Positions 14,995 to 24,334 of a stretch of 45,732 bases of DNA are shown one piece after another. The DNA is taken from the NCBI GenBank assembly GCA_025363295.1, contig JANYEC010000111.1, forward strand, positions 1 to 45,732, in the 5' to 3' direction. Origin of the DNA: Akkermansiaceae bacterium (GTDB taxonomy: Bacteria > Verrucomicrobiota > Verrucomicrobiia > Verrucomicrobiales > Akkermansiaceae). The notes below the pieces were generated by a model. That model was not told where the DNA came from, made no database searches, and saw only the letters and a list, made by a program, of their open reading frames with translations. The translations under genes were made by a program, and so were the position numbers. Numbering within the stretch: the stretch's first letter is position 1; each line of letters opens with the position of its first letter.

Positions 14995-16554
14995 ATGATT
15001 CCTCCAGAACTTCAGCCGTATCTCCCCGAAATTTGCACCGCGATCGTCAGCCTTTTCTTCGGTTGGCTGTTCACCAAACTCGCTGCATCGGCGAGAATTT
15101 CCGCTGGGAATGAGCGCTTGAAATCCGAAGAGCGCCGCTCGGCCGAGATCGAAGCCCGCCTCGCCCACAGCACCGCCGAGGCTGAGCGCAGCGAGCAGGA
15201 TGCCCAAACATTTCGCAACCAACTGACAGAAATTCGCTCCCGGCTAGAAAGCGAAACGAAGGCAGCCACAGAAAAACAAGCGCTGCTAGAGCGCGCGGAA
15301 ATTAAACTCGCAGACACTTTCAAGGCACTGTCCGCCGATGCTCTCAAGTCCAGTTCTGAGCAATTTCTCCACCTCGCGAAGTCGTCGCTCGCCACCCAAA
15401 CTGAGGAAGCGAAGGGCGAAATCGAAAAGCGTAGAATCGCCATCGAAGCTTTCGTTAAACCCGTCGCCGAGTCGCTCGGGAAATTCGAGCTACGCATTGG
15501 TGAGATCGAAAAATCTCGGGAAGGCGCTTACTCGGAACTCCGCGAGCAAGTCCGTGCGCTCGGCGAAGGCCAGCTCGGGCTCCAGCGTGAAACGGCCTCA
15601 CTCGTCAAAGCTCTACGCCAACCCACTGGTCGCGGGCAATGGGGAGAAATGCAGCTTCGTCGCGTGGTTGAGCTCGCCGGCATGCAGGAACATTGTGATT
15701 TCGAGGTCCAACACAACTCCACCACCGACGAAGGGAAAAAACTCCGCCCTGACCTCATCGTTAGACTGCCGGGAGGCAAGACCATCGTCGTCGATTCCAA
15801 GACTCCGATGGACGGCTACCTCGATGCGTTAGAGGCGACTGAAGATACCGTCCGGGAGGAGGCACTTCACCGCCACGCCCGCCAAGTCCGGACTCACATC
15901 CAACAACTTTCCTCGAAAAACTACTCCGCACAATTTGCCCAAGCCCCAGAATTTGTGGTGCTTTTTCTCCCCAGCGAGTCGTTCTTCTCCGCCGCCCTTC
16001 AAAGCGATCCCGGGCTCATCGAGCGGGGTGTGGACCAAGGCGTCATCCTCGCCACACCCACCACTTTGATCGCACTGCTGCGCGCGGTTGCATTTGGCTG
16101 GAGGCAGGAATCCATCGCCGAAAATGCCCGGGAAATTTCCCAACTCGGACGCACGCTGCATGAACGGTTAGGAAAACTCGCCGAGCATTTTTCCAAACTT
16201 GGTCGCTCGTTAGGCAATGCCGTAGAAAACTACAACAACGCCATTGGCTCATTTGAAACCCGCGTCCTAACAACTGCTCGAAAATTTGAAGAACTCAAAG
16301 CCGCACCTGAAGCCGCCAGCATCACCCAGCTCGAACCCGTTGATAGTGTTCCGCGCAACCTGCAATCTTCTATCAGTGCACCATCCCCCTCGCTTCCTAA
16401 ATCTAACTCGCAGGAGATGGTGAACCTCACGCTTGATTCTCGCAAGGCCGACGAATTGCTGGCACCGGATATGGACGATGATTTCACCTTCGTGCCCAAT
16501 CCTCCGGCCAGCGCCCGCAGCGCTGCAGCGGATTTGAGATCAGCGCTTGAATGA
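14995..16554 (+). CDS. rmuC: RmuC-family DNA recombination protein
   Basis: The 519-residue protein has an N-terminal membrane anchor (about 8-28), a long coiled coil (about 30-150), and the RmuC nuclease-like domain: [19 protein letters not shown], then [20 protein letters not shown] and [15 protein letters not shown]. RmuC proteins limit inversions at repeats and resemble PD-(D/E)XK nucleases. The Asp of RPDLIV and the VDSK motif fit that fold. ATG at 14995 follows AAGGAC at a suitable distance, one of the few visible Shine-Dalgarno sequences here. Upstream in-frame ATGs would overlap the sodA start region. The C-terminal 130 residues are low in complexity. Confidence 0.9.
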   Translation: MIPPELQPYLPEICTAIVSLFFGWLFTKLAASARISAGNERLKSEERRSAEIEARLAHSTAEAERSEQDAQTFRNQLTEIRSRLESETKAATEKQALLERAEIKLADTFKALSADALKSSSEQFLHLAKSSLATQTEEAKGEIEKRRIAIEAFVKPVAESLGKFELRIGEIEKSREGAYSELREQVRALGEGQLGLQRETASLVKALRQPTGRGQWGEMQLRRVVELAGMQEHCDFEVQHNSTTDEGKKLRPDLIVRLPGGKTIVVDSKTPMDGYLDALEATEDTVREEALHRHARQVRTHIQQLSSKNYSAQFAQAPEFVVLFLPSESFFSAALQSDPGLIERGVDQGVILATPTTLIALLRAVAFGWRQESIAENAREISQLGRTLHERLGKLAEHFSKLGRSLGNAVENYNNAIGSFETRVLTTARKFEELKAAPEAASITQLEPVDSVPRNLQSSISAPSPSLPKSNSQEMVNLTLDSRKADELLAPDMDDDFTFVPNPPASARSAAADLRSALE

Positions 16555-16610
16555 CAGGGATCCGCCAGTGTTCTATGAAACTCAGATTGTCGGATGGCAC
16601 CTGCTCGGCT

Positions 16611-16675
16611 GTGGTTGTGGTGTCTCGCCGCAACGTCCCTGAAAGAGAAGCTTTGCGGCGAGACGCCACAACCAC
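16611..16675. repeat. long near-perfect hairpin downstream of rmuC
   Basis: Arms 16611-16635 and 16651-16675 are 25 bases long with two mismatches, one of which can form a G-U pair in RNA, around a 15-base loop. The core includes CTCGCCGCAA and TTGCGGCGAG. It sits between the convergent stops of rmuC (16554) and the gene ending at 16724. No T-run follows, and the size and GC-richness suggest a dispersed extragenic repeat that may also stop transcription. Confidence 0.7.
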
Positions 16676-16723
16676 GTTCAAAGACGCCTGCGGTGGTTAG
16701 CTTTTCAAAGGGTTTACAATCTA

Positions 16724-17257
16724 TCAAAAAGTTTCAGAACCCTCGTTAGGCCAGCCTTTTTCCGCGATCTCTTTGCTTACCCGCCGCATGTTAGGAATCC
16801 ACAATCCTTCGCGTGCGAGTTGCTCGCCGTCCCTTGGAAATTCACAGGTGCCCAAAGTTTTCTCCGCCAGATGAAAACACATCCATGCGCGCCACGACCG
16901 AATTTCCGCACGCGGGCCGCTCATCCGGGTGGCGAGATGTTGAAAATGTCGGACGGGATTCCCGAGGTAGCCCCATGTCCCGTTAGAGGCGTTCTCCATG
17001 ATCCATACGAGCGCGCGGTAAGGCGCGGGATGAGACTTTAAAATGTCCTCATTTTCCGAAAGATCAGCCATCCATGCCTTGTTCAACTGAAGAATGGCTT
17101 GGGCGGGTTTTTGAGCGAGCCATTGAGATTGGGCGTATCGCAAAGCATCGAGATAGAATTCCGCGCCTTTGTCCCTGCCATGACGCTTGGTCAGCGAATA
17201 ATCGTGGATCTCGGTGACTTCTGGGAGATACGGGCAGGGAGGAGGTGTCGATCTCAT
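16724..17257 (-). CDS. conserved hypothetical protein, Trp-rich
   Basis: The 177-residue product has no signal peptide or membrane span. It is rich in Trp and mostly helical, with segments such as GAEFYLDALRYAQSQWL, QAILQLNKAWMADL and RSWRAWMCFHLAEKTLG that could form TPR-like or all-helical packing. I do not recognise a named family. The ATG at 17257 is chosen because upstream codons in the frame run into the divergent phosphofructokinase leader. It shares the 130-base intergenic region with that gene, so the two may have back-to-back promoters. Confidence 0.65.
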   Translation of the reverse strand: MRSTPPPCPYLPEVTEIHDYSLTKRHGRDKGAEFYLDALRYAQSQWLAQKPAQAILQLNKAWMADLSENEDILKSHPAPYRALVWIMENASNGTWGYLGNPVRHFQHLATRMSGPRAEIRSWRAWMCFHLAEKTLGTCEFPRDGEQLAREGLWIPNMRRVSKEIAEKGWPNEGSETF

Positions 17258-17393
17258 AGAACAAATCAGGCTGATATTCTGCGCCCGCTTTCTAGGAATG
17301 GAATTACCAACTGCGTGACGATGGCACAATGCACCCATTCCGCCACTTTTCCGGGCTTGCATCCGCCATCGGATGATCAATCCTCCCGCTCAC

Positions 17394-18620
17394 ATGAGTA
17401 ACCGTTTAGAAGGAAAAGTTCTTGTCGCTCAGGGTGGTGGTCCCACGCCTGTTATCAATCAAAGCATCGTCGGTGTCGCCCTCGAAGCCCGTAAATTCAG
17501 CCAGGTGACGTCCATTTACGGCGCAGTTCACGGCGTGCGCGGGATCGTCAACGAAGACTTCCTCGATCTCACCCGTGAGACCACTCACAATCTGGAACAG
17601 GTCGCGGGCACGCCGTCGTCCGGCCTGCTTTCCACGCGTGACAAACCGGATGAAGAGTATTGCGAACGCATGTTTAAGGTGATGCAGGCCCATGACATCC
17701 GTTACTTTTTTTACGTCGGCGGAAACGATTCCTCCGATACCGTGCGGATCGTCAATGAGCAGGCGAAGGCCGCCAGTTACGAGCTTCGCGCCATCCACAT
17801 TCCGAAGACGATTGATAACGACCTTGAGGAAAACGACCACTGCCCCGGCTTCGGCTCGGCTGCGCGTTTTGTCGCCCAGGCATTCATGGGCGTGAATCTT
17901 GATAACCGCGCGCTGAAGGGTGTTTACATCGGCTGCGTGATGGGCCGCCATGCCGGTTTCCTAACGGCCGCTTCCTCGCTCGCACAGAAGTATGTCGATG
18001 ACGGCCCGCACCTTGTTTACGTGCCAGAGCGCCATTTTGTAATGGAAAATTTCTTAGCCGATGTGGATCGCGTCTATCAAAAGCACGGCCTTTGCACCAT
18101 CGCCGTTTCCGAGGGAATTTCCGATTCTGAAGGCACACCTATGATCGTAAAACTGCTAGGCACAGAGGAGCGCGACTCTCACGGCAATGTGCAGCTTTCC
18201 GGCACCGGCGCATTGGGCGATCTCCTTTCTAACGAAATCCGCAAGGGGCTGGGCATCAAGCGCGTCCGTTCGGATACTTTCGGTTATTTGCAGCGCTCAT
18301 TCATGGGCATCCAGTCCGATCGCGACGCGCACGAATCCCGCGAAGTCGGCGAAAAAGCCGTGCAATACGCGATGTGGGACAACGTCGATGGTTCCGTGGT
18401 GATCAAGCGCCCAGTCCTCAACTACAGCGTGGATTACGAACTTGTGGACATCAAAAAAGTCGCAGGAAAAACCCGCCACATGCCGGCTCATTTCATCAAT
18501 GAGGCTGGCAATGGCGTGACCCAAGACTTCATGAATTACTGCCGTCCGCTGCTCGGCTCCGATATGCCTGAGTCGCATCGTCTTCGCGCACCGCAAGTGC
18601 CGAAGATTCTGCACAAGTAA
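17394..18620 (+). CDS. pfp: pyrophosphate-dependent 6-phosphofructokinase
   Basis: The 408-residue enzyme phosphorylates fructose 6-phosphate. The N-terminal GGGPTPVINQS loop, the catalytic PKTIDNDL (137-144) and FGSAARF identify the PFK family. Two diagnostic sites point to PPi rather than ATP as phosphoryl donor: the GGDGS of ATP enzymes reads GGNDSS (109-114) with Asp112 in the position of the donor-determining Gly, and Lys138 replaces Gly in PGTIDND. PPi enzymes work reversibly in glycolysis and gluconeogenesis. ATG at 17394 fits the family. An in-frame ATG 21 bases upstream is possible. It ends seven bases before the convergent stop of glmS, which draws on the same fructose 6-phosphate pool. 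Confidence 0.9.
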   Translation: MSNRLEGKVLVAQGGGPTPVINQSIVGVALEARKFSQVTSIYGAVHGVRGIVNEDFLDLTRETTHNLEQVAGTPSSGLLSTRDKPDEEYCERMFKVMQAHDIRYFFYVGGNDSSDTVRIVNEQAKAASYELRAIHIPKTIDNDLEENDHCPGFGSAARFVAQAFMGVNLDNRALKGVYIGCVMGRHAGFLTAASSLAQKYVDDGPHLVYVPERHFVMENFLADVDRVYQKHGLCTIAVSEGISDSEGTPMIVKLLGTEERDSHGNVQLSGTGALGDLLSNEIRKGLGIKRVRSDTFGYLQRSFMGIQSDRDAHESREVGEKAVQYAMWDNVDGSVVIKRPVLNYSVDYELVDIKKVAGKTRHMPAHFINEAGNGVTQDFMNYCRPLLGSDMPESHRLRAPQVPKILHK

Positions 18621-18627
18621 GTTTCCA

Positions 18628-20469
18628 TCACTCGACTGTCACGCTCTTCGCAAGGTTTCTCGGCTGATCAATCTCACAGCCGCGGAGCCGGGCGACGTGA
18701 TAGGAAAATAACTGGAGGGCGACAACGGCAGGAATGGTCGCGACCAGCGGGTGACAACGCGGGATGGTGATAAAATCATCCATGCATTCCGCAGTCTCGT
18801 GATCGCCTTCCGTGACGATTCCAAGGATACGGGCACCGCGCGCGCGGCATTCCTCGACGTTGCCGAGGGTCTTGTCCTTGCCTGGCACATCACAAGCTAA
18901 GGCGATGACCGGCGTGCCTTTTTCTAACAAAGCGATGGGGCCATGCTTCAGTTCGGCAGCGTGATATCCTTCCGCGTGGATGTAGGAAATTTCCTTGAGT
19001 TTAAGCGCACCTTCGAGAGCGACAGGATACATCGGACCACGGCCAATAAAGAAGGCGTGTTCGTTTTTGGTGTAGTCGGCAGCGATCTTGGCGATGAGGT
19101 CGTTTTGCAAAATCACTTTGCTAACAAGATCTGGGATGGAGCCGATTTCGCGTGCAAGTTTGATCCCATCTTCCCGCGAGTAGCGGCGGCCACGGCCCAG
19201 CTTCAAAGCCATCATCAGGAGCACGGCCACTTGGCAGGTAAATGCCTTGGTAGAAGCCACGGAAATCTCCGGTCCGGCATGCAGATAGACTCCCCTGCCC
19301 GTCTCCCGCGCGATCGTGGAGCCGACGACATTGCACAAGCTCATGACAAACGCGCCTTTTTGGTTCGCCTCGCGAACGGCTGCTAGAGTGTCTGCTGTTT
19401 CTCCCGATTGGGAAATGGCGACCACGAGATCGCAGTTGCCGATGATGGGATTGCGATAGCGGAATTCGGCAGCCTGTTGGACCTCCGCGTGGATGTCCGC
19501 TAGATCCTCAAAAGCGTATTCACCGACAAGCCCCGCGTGCAGTGAGGTGCCGCAACCGATCATGACCACGCGGGTGAGCTCTGCGAGTTCGCGCGGTGAA
19601 GTCCCCATTCCTGCTAGAACGGAGGAACCGACGTCGTGATCCAGACGCCCGCGAATCGCATTGGCGAGTGCTTCCGGTTGCTCGTGGATTTCCTTGAGCA
19701 TGAAATGATCATAGCCGCCTTTTTCCGTGGCGGCGGCGTCCATCCCGAGCTCGGCGATTTCGCGGGTGACCGGGACATTGTTGAGATCGCGGATGTCCAC
19801 CGAGTCCGCAGTGACAATCGCGATGTCGTTGTCATCCAGATAGATGACGCGTTGAGTATGGGCGAGGATGGCGCATGCGTCCGATGCGATGATGCTTTCC
19901 CCATCTCCCACGCCGATGACGATGGGACTGCCACGGCGGGCGGTGATAATCCGATCAGGTTCCTGTGCTGATAGAACGGCGATTCCGAAAGCCCCTTCCA
20001 CCTGGTGCAGCGCATCACAAACGGCTTGGAAAAGATCGCCCTTGTCACACTCCCCGATCAGGTGGGCGAGCACTTCCGTGTCCGTTTCCGAGAAAAAGTG
20101 ATGACCTTTTCCCTCCAAACGGGCTCGGAGAGAACGGTAATTTTCAATGATGCCATTATGCACTAACGCGATATCCCCTGACTTATCGAGGTGCGGGTGG
20201 GCGTTCACCTCCGTTGGTGGTCCGTGAGTCGCCCAACGCGTGTGAGCGATGCCCGTTGTCACCCGGTTAAAAAGCTCCTGAGGCCACTGCGTCCGCGCAC
20301 GGTCATTGAGCACGGAAACTTTCCCCGCGGATTTGGCAACGAGGATCTGGTCATCATCTAACACCGCCAGACCGGCCGAGTCGTAGCCGCGATATTCTAG
20401 GCGGCGCAGGCCATTGATGAGCACTTTGGGCGCGTTTGCTTTTCCGATGTATCCGACGATTCCGCACAT
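18628..20469 (-). CDS. glmS: glutamine-fructose-6-phosphate aminotransferase (isomerizing)
   Basis: GlmS makes glucosamine 6-phosphate from fructose 6-phosphate and glutamine, the entry step to UDP-GlcNAc. The 613-residue protein starts MCGIVGYIG, so Cys becomes the N-terminal nucleophile after Met removal. The glutaminase domain shows RLEYRGYDSAG, HTRWATHG and HNGIIENY. Two SIS domains follow (about 290-430 and 465-600), with CGTSLHAG, SQSGETADT and a C-terminal LAKSVTVE as usual. It is the last gene of the run murI-glmM-GlmU-like-glmS, 13 bases after its neighbour. I see no glmS ribozyme core in the short leader. Confidence 0.97.
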   Translation of the reverse strand: MCGIVGYIGKANAPKVLINGLRRLEYRGYDSAGLAVLDDDQILVAKSAGKVSVLNDRARTQWPQELFNRVTTGIAHTRWATHGPPTEVNAHPHLDKSGDIALVHNGIIENYRSLRARLEGKGHHFFSETDTEVLAHLIGECDKGDLFQAVCDALHQVEGAFGIAVLSAQEPDRIITARRGSPIVIGVGDGESIIASDACAILAHTQRVIYLDDNDIAIVTADSVDIRDLNNVPVTREIAELGMDAAATEKGGYDHFMLKEIHEQPEALANAIRGRLDHDVGSSVLAGMGTSPRELAELTRVVMIGCGTSLHAGLVGEYAFEDLADIHAEVQQAAEFRYRNPIIGNCDLVVAISQSGETADTLAAVREANQKGAFVMSLCNVVGSTIARETGRGVYLHAGPEISVASTKAFTCQVAVLLMMALKLGRGRRYSREDGIKLAREIGSIPDLVSKVILQNDLIAKIAADYTKNEHAFFIGRGPMYPVALEGALKLKEISYIHAEGYHAAELKHGPIALLEKGTPVIALACDVPGKDKTLGNVEECRARGARILGIVTEGDHETAECMDDFITIPRCHPLVATIPAVVALQLFSYHVARLRGCEIDQPRNLAKSVTVE

Positions 20470-20482
20470 ATTCGATTTTAGA

Positions 20483-21343
20483 TTAGAAGTTTGAAATTTG
20501 AGATTGAAGATCCTGTTGGACGATTTCTCCCGGGCGCGTGTGGGTCATTGGCCAGAGTTTGCGCCCGGGGTAGATGGAGGTGTTGATACCGGTGTGGACG
20601 CCATCGCCGATGATGCTGCCAAATTTCCGGCGACCCGTATCGACGAGTTTTCCGCCGATCATCGAGTGATGATTTTTCCCGTCGTGGCGGAGATTCGAAG
20701 TGGTCGTTCCTGCTCCGAGATTGACCTTTTCACCTAACATCGAATCCCCGATGTACGAGAGATGACCGACGTTCGTGTTTGAAAGGACGAGACAGTTCTT
20801 GATCTCCACGGACTGGCCGATGTGGCAATGGTCGCCGATGCTGGTGTTGCCGCGGATGTAGCAATTAGGGCCGATCTTGCAGTTTTCCCCGATGATGGCG
20901 TTGCCCTCGATGAAGACACCGGGAAGGATGCGTGTGCCCTCACCAATGAGCACGATACCCTCGATGACCGCCATCGGATGGACTTTGCCGAGCAGCAGCG
21001 ACTCGGGCAACGCCGCGATGACCTGTTCGTTCGCTTTTAGCAGATCCCACGGATGGACGATGACGAACGAATGGGACGCAAGCGATGATTTTGATAGATC
21101 GGGTGAGGCATCCAGCCAGGCGAGCGGTGTGCCATCCGCATCCACTAACGAGCGGACGTCGGAATTTGAAAACAACGCGGCATCCTTTGCATCGAGCCAA
21201 GCGTGGGGGTGGATAGAAGCATTCTCCAGCGGCCCATTGCGAAGCATCTCGTGATGGACACGCAAGGGCATGCCCCCGATGGGGAAATCCTCGATCTTCC
21301 GGGTGAGGGAAAGCGAACATGGATAAATCTCAGCGGCGGACAT
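20483..21343 (-). CDS. GlmU-like left-handed beta-helix acyltransferase without pyrophosphorylase domain
   Basis: The C-terminal part (about 125-275 of 286) is a left-handed beta-helix of hexapeptide repeats (IGENCKIGPNCYIRGNTSIG, then IGQSVEIKNCLV) followed by the GlmU-type end: HLSYIGDSMLGEKVNLGAGT and a TSNLRHDGKNH loop. GlmU acetylates glucosamine 1-phosphate with this domain. The N-terminal nucleotidyltransferase of GlmU, with its LAAGxGTRM motif, is absent. Instead there are about 110 residues that I cannot assign. Position between glmM and glmS supports the GlcN-1-P acetyltransferase role, and the uridylyltransferase would have to come from elsewhere. Glycosylation or lipid A precursors are an alternative use. 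Confidence 0.8.
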   Translation of the reverse strand: MSAAEIYPCSLSLTRKIEDFPIGGMPLRVHHEMLRNGPLENASIHPHAWLDAKDAALFSNSDVRSLVDADGTPLAWLDASPDLSKSSLASHSFVIVHPWDLLKANEQVIAALPESLLLGKVHPMAVIEGIVLIGEGTRILPGVFIEGNAIIGENCKIGPNCYIRGNTSIGDHCHIGQSVEIKNCLVLSNTNVGHLSYIGDSMLGEKVNLGAGTTTSNLRHDGKNHHSMIGGKLVDTGRRKFGSIIGDGVHTGINTSIYPGRKLWPMTHTRPGEIVQQDLQSQISNF

Positions 21344-21346
21344 CGT

Positions 21347-22693
21347 TCAGCCTATTTCCTCCAGAATGGCAGTGGAGAATTTAGAGACCCAGCTCTTCAC
21401 CTGTGCGTCCTCGCGATGCTCTACCAGAACACGAATCTTATTCTCAGTGCCGGAGTAACGGATCAGGTGACGGCCCTTTTCGCCGAATTCCTCCGTGGCT
21501 TCCTGCATCAGCTTCTGGAGCTTTGGCAAAGAATCTAACGGAGGCTTAGAGGCAACTGGCATGTTAGACAGTTGGGTGGGATACTCGCGCATCACGCTGG
21601 CGAGTTCTGCTAGGGTTGCCTTTTTTTCATGCATCATCCGCAACACTTGGAGCGCACTCAAAATGCCATCCCCCGTGGTCACATGATCGCCGAAAATGAG
21701 ATGTCCCGAGTTTTCCCCGCCGAAGTTATAACCATTTTTCCGCATGCATTCGATGACGTTGCGATCACCGACTGCCGTGCATTCCACCTTGATGCCGTGC
21801 TCTTTCATGGCCTCGATCAAACCCAAGTTGCTCATGATGGTGGCGACGAGCGTGTCGAGCTTGAGTTTCCCCTGCTCTTTCAGGCCGATCGCGCACATGG
21901 CCAAAATTCGATCGCCGCTGATCACCGCGCCATTCGCATCGGTAAAAATAACGCGGTCCGCATCACCATCAAAGGAAATACCAAGGTCCGCCTTGTGCTC
22001 GATGACCAGCGCGGCGGCGTTTTCCGGATGAAGGGCGCCGCAGTTGGCGTTGATGTTGAGTCCGTCAGGCTTCGTGGCCATGGTGATGACCTCCGCGCCG
22101 AGCTCGTTGAAAATCACCGGAGCGATCGAATAGGCCGCGCCGTTTCCACAATCGAGCACGACCTTCATGCCGTGCAGCGAAATGTTATCTGCCGTCTGCT
22201 TGGCGAACTCGATGTAGCGGCCCCGGGCATCGTCGATCCGATGGGCTTTCCCAATCCATTTCGGGTGCAGCGGCGGTGATTCCGGCTCGTCACCTAAAAT
22301 GTGGCGCTCGATCAGATTTTCGAGATCATCTGATAGCTTGAATCCATCTGGCCCGAAAATTTTAATTCCGTTATCCTCATAAGGATTGTGGGAGGCGGTG
22401 ATCATGATGCCAGCGGCGGCACCCATCGACTTCGTCAAATGCGCAACCGCAGGCGTGGGTAGAGGCCCGACCAGAAAAACCTCCATGCCCATCGAGACCA
22501 GCCCACTCGTCAGCGCCGTTTCGAGCATGTAGCCGGAGATGCGCGTGTCTTTCCCGACAATCACGCGATTTCGTTTGGGCTCGCCGGAATGCAGGACATT
22601 CGCCACAGCCTTCCCCATCCGCAGGGCGACTTCAGCGGTGATGGGAAATTCGTTCACCCGGCCTCGAATGCCGTCCGTTCCAAATAATTTCAT
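21347..22693 (-). CDS. glmM: phosphoglucosamine mutase
   Basis: GlmM interconverts glucosamine 6-phosphate and 1-phosphate. The 448-residue protein starts MKLFGTDGIRGRVNE and has the phosphoserine loop TASHNP (Ser101), the metal-binding DGDADR (about 240) and the sugar-binding GGENSGHLIF, followed by the phosphate-binding RYSGTENKIRV near the C-terminus, all in family order. ATG at 22693 is the standard start. The frame is open to 22750 but would run through the hairpin upstream. Its stop is four bases before the ATG of the GlmU-like gene, so the genes are translationally close, and glmS follows. Confidence 0.96.
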   Translation of the reverse strand: MKLFGTDGIRGRVNEFPITAEVALRMGKAVANVLHSGEPKRNRVIVGKDTRISGYMLETALTSGLVSMGMEVFLVGPLPTPAVAHLTKSMGAAAGIMITASHNPYEDNGIKIFGPDGFKLSDDLENLIERHILGDEPESPPLHPKWIGKAHRIDDARGRYIEFAKQTADNISLHGMKVVLDCGNGAAYSIAPVIFNELGAEVITMATKPDGLNINANCGALHPENAAALVIEHKADLGISFDGDADRVIFTDANGAVISGDRILAMCAIGLKEQGKLKLDTLVATIMSNLGLIEAMKEHGIKVECTAVGDRNVIECMRKNGYNFGGENSGHLIFGDHVTTGDGILSALQVLRMMHEKKATLAELASVMREYPTQLSNMPVASKPPLDSLPKLQKLMQEATEEFGEKGRHLIRYSGTENKIRVLVEHREDAQVKSWVSKFSTAILEEIG

Positions 22694-22720
22694 GTGGCGA
22701 ATTGATCTAGGAAAGAAGAA

Positions 22721-22748
22721 GATTTGTTCAAAAAAATATGAACAAATC
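22721..22748. promoter_or_regulatory. perfect 10-bp inverted repeat in the glmM leader
   Basis: GATTTGTTCA (22721-22730) and TGAACAAATC (22739-22748) are perfect reverse complements around eight A/T bases. The element lies 28 bases before the glmM start and 50 bases after murI. On the minus strand it is followed by TTCTTCTTT, so it could be a weak terminator after murI, a leader hairpin, or an operator for a dimeric regulator. It is AT-rich, unlike the GC-rich hairpin repeats elsewhere. Confidence 0.5.
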
Positions 22749-22797
22749 AAGCTAAATACTCTTGGATTTAAAGCATATCAATGGGTTTCGTGACCCC

Positions 22798-23601
22798 TCA
22801 AACACCGAGAACCGCACGATAAATCCGTCCTGGAGATTTTTTCAGAAACTGCCGGGCGAGCGATTCAAATTCTTCGGAGAGGTCCGTTAGATGGAGTTCC
22901 AAATCCCCTTGTCCCTCATCCGTGGCGAGCATTTTTAGGCGAGTGAGTTCCTTTTTTAAATGTTCGGCACAGGTCGTAGCCGAATCCACTAGGCTCACCT
23001 CGGCGGGCAGGATCTCGCGTAAAACGGGGATCAAAAGTGGGTAATGCGTGCAAGCAAGCATCAGCGTATCGATCCCTTTCTCTACTAGCGGGTCCAGATA
23101 GGTCTTTAAAACCAAGCGGGTGGCCGGGTGATCTATCCAGTTTTCCTCGATGAAAGGCACTAGTAGCGGCGTTGCCACGGCATGAATGATCAGCCCGGTC
23201 CGTCTGAGAGCCAGCGCGTGTTGGTAGGCATGGGAGCCAACCGTGCCGCGAGTGGCGATGATCCCGATGCGCTGGGCATTCGGATTGGCAAGGGCGGCCT
23301 CCACTCCCGGCTCGATCACGCCGAGGATGGGAATCCGGTATTTTTCATGCAAGCTCGGCAAGGCATGAGCGGTGGCCGTATTGCAAGCGACGACAATGGC
23401 TTTTACGCCTTTTGAAATGAGAAAACGCACGTCCTCATCGGCAAAATTACGGATCGTTTCCGGGCTTTTCGAGCCGTAGGGAAGTCGGGCGGTATCACCC
23501 AGATATAGGAGATTTTCCGCAGGCAAAAGTTCCTGCACAGCCCGGACGACGGTCAAACCGCCGACACCCGAGTCAAAAATTCCAAGAGGCGCTGAATTCA
23601 C
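22798..23601 (-). CDS. murI: glutamate racemase
   Basis: MurI makes D-glutamate for peptidoglycan. The 267-residue protein contains the family N-terminus GIFDSGVGGLTVVRAV, YLGDTARLPYGSKS, and both catalytic cysteines: Cys73 in VVACNTATAHA and Cys184 in MLACTHYPLL. The start is GTG at 23599-23601, directly ahead of the first strand. It lies 50 bases upstream of the glmM hairpin, in a run of genes for cell-wall precursors, and 100 bases downstream of the DNA glycosylase gene on the same strand. Confidence 0.95.
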   Translation of the reverse strand: MNSAPLGIFDSGVGGLTVVRAVQELLPAENLLYLGDTARLPYGSKSPETIRNFADEDVRFLISKGVKAIVVACNTATAHALPSLHEKYRIPILGVIEPGVEAALANPNAQRIGIIATRGTVGSHAYQHALALRRTGLIIHAVATPLLVPFIEENWIDHPATRLVLKTYLDPLVEKGIDTLMLACTHYPLLIPVLREILPAEVSLVDSATTCAEHLKKELTRLKMLATDEGQGDLELHLTDLSEEFESLARQFLKKSPGRIYRAVLGV

Positions 23602-23704
23602 TGCCGCGATTGTGCCTAGCCTCCCGCCCGCGCCAAGCCAAAAGCCATCGGGGAAAAGAGCATCGTACGAGGATCAGAGGGATGCCATTTGATTTTTTCG
23701 TTCC

Positions 23705-24292
23705 TCAGAAACGCCGACTCAATGAAGGCGAGTCTCCATCGCCGAAACGCCATGGGAAATCCATCGCTTTAGAAATGCCAATGCGCACACCGATGATCGG
23801 GTCGATTGGCTTCTGTAAAATAATCCGCCGCCCCTCCATTTCCAAAAAGCGGCAGCCATGATGCCGGCCGTCAATGCCGAGTGCACGCGTCAACCTAGCA
23901 GGCCCTGCCCCGAGCATTCGATCCGCGATGCCCGGACGACGGCGACGCATTTCTGCAATCCCCTCTATCGGCTCAATGGCGCGCAGTAAAACAAAGCCGG
24001 AATCTTCGCCACCTTTCACAGAAATGTTAAACAACCAGTGCAATCCATAATTCAGATAGACATAAGCGTCGCCCGCTTCGTGGCAAGCGAAGTAGTCGCG
24101 GGCGCTCCGTCGGTTCGCTAGGTGGCAAGCGGGATCGTCCACGGAAGAATAAGCTTCGGTTTCTACAATTCGAGCCATACACCCGTCCCATTGCAGATGG
24201 GCTCCAATCAGTGCTCGGGCACACGTCAATGGGCTCTGAGTGAAAAATTCTCGGGTTACTTTCACCTCGAAAATACCGCCCCGCAAATCCAT
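23705..24292 (-). CDS. mpg: 3-methyladenine DNA glycosylase (AAG/MPG family)
   Basis: The 195-residue protein matches the AAG family: an N-terminal FTQSPLTCARALIGAHL, the catalytic RIVETEAY (Glu46 with the intercalating Tyr48, by comparison with human Glu125 and Tyr127), YVYLNYGLHWLFNI, and VLLRAIEPIEG. It excises alkylated bases and hypoxanthine. The length is as in other bacterial members. ATG at 24292 gives a slightly extended N-terminus. It sits 42 bases after pdeM, so the two DNA-repair genes may be co-transcribed. Confidence 0.93.
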   Translation of the reverse strand: MDLRGGIFEVKVTREFFTQSPLTCARALIGAHLQWDGCMARIVETEAYSSVDDPACHLANRRSARDYFACHEAGDAYVYLNYGLHWLFNISVKGGEDSGFVLLRAIEPIEGIAEMRRRRPGIADRMLGAGPARLTRALGIDGRHHGCRFLEMEGRRIILQKPIDPIIGVRIGISKAMDFPWRFGDGDSPSLSRRF

Positions 24293-24334
24293 GGTTGCAA
24301 CTTCTATTTTTCTAACAATTTCAATTCCCGTTCT

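Noticed and set aside
20470..20482. glmS ribozyme or another riboswitch ahead of glmS
   Set aside because: The gap to the upstream gene is only 13 bases, far too short for the ribozyme core.
20466..20510. AT-rich runs resembling AATCTCAAATTTCAAA between glmS and the GlmU-like gene, similar to bases 33226-33250
   Set aside because: The match is loose and low in complexity. It overlaps the C-terminus of the acyltransferase and shows no clear symmetry.
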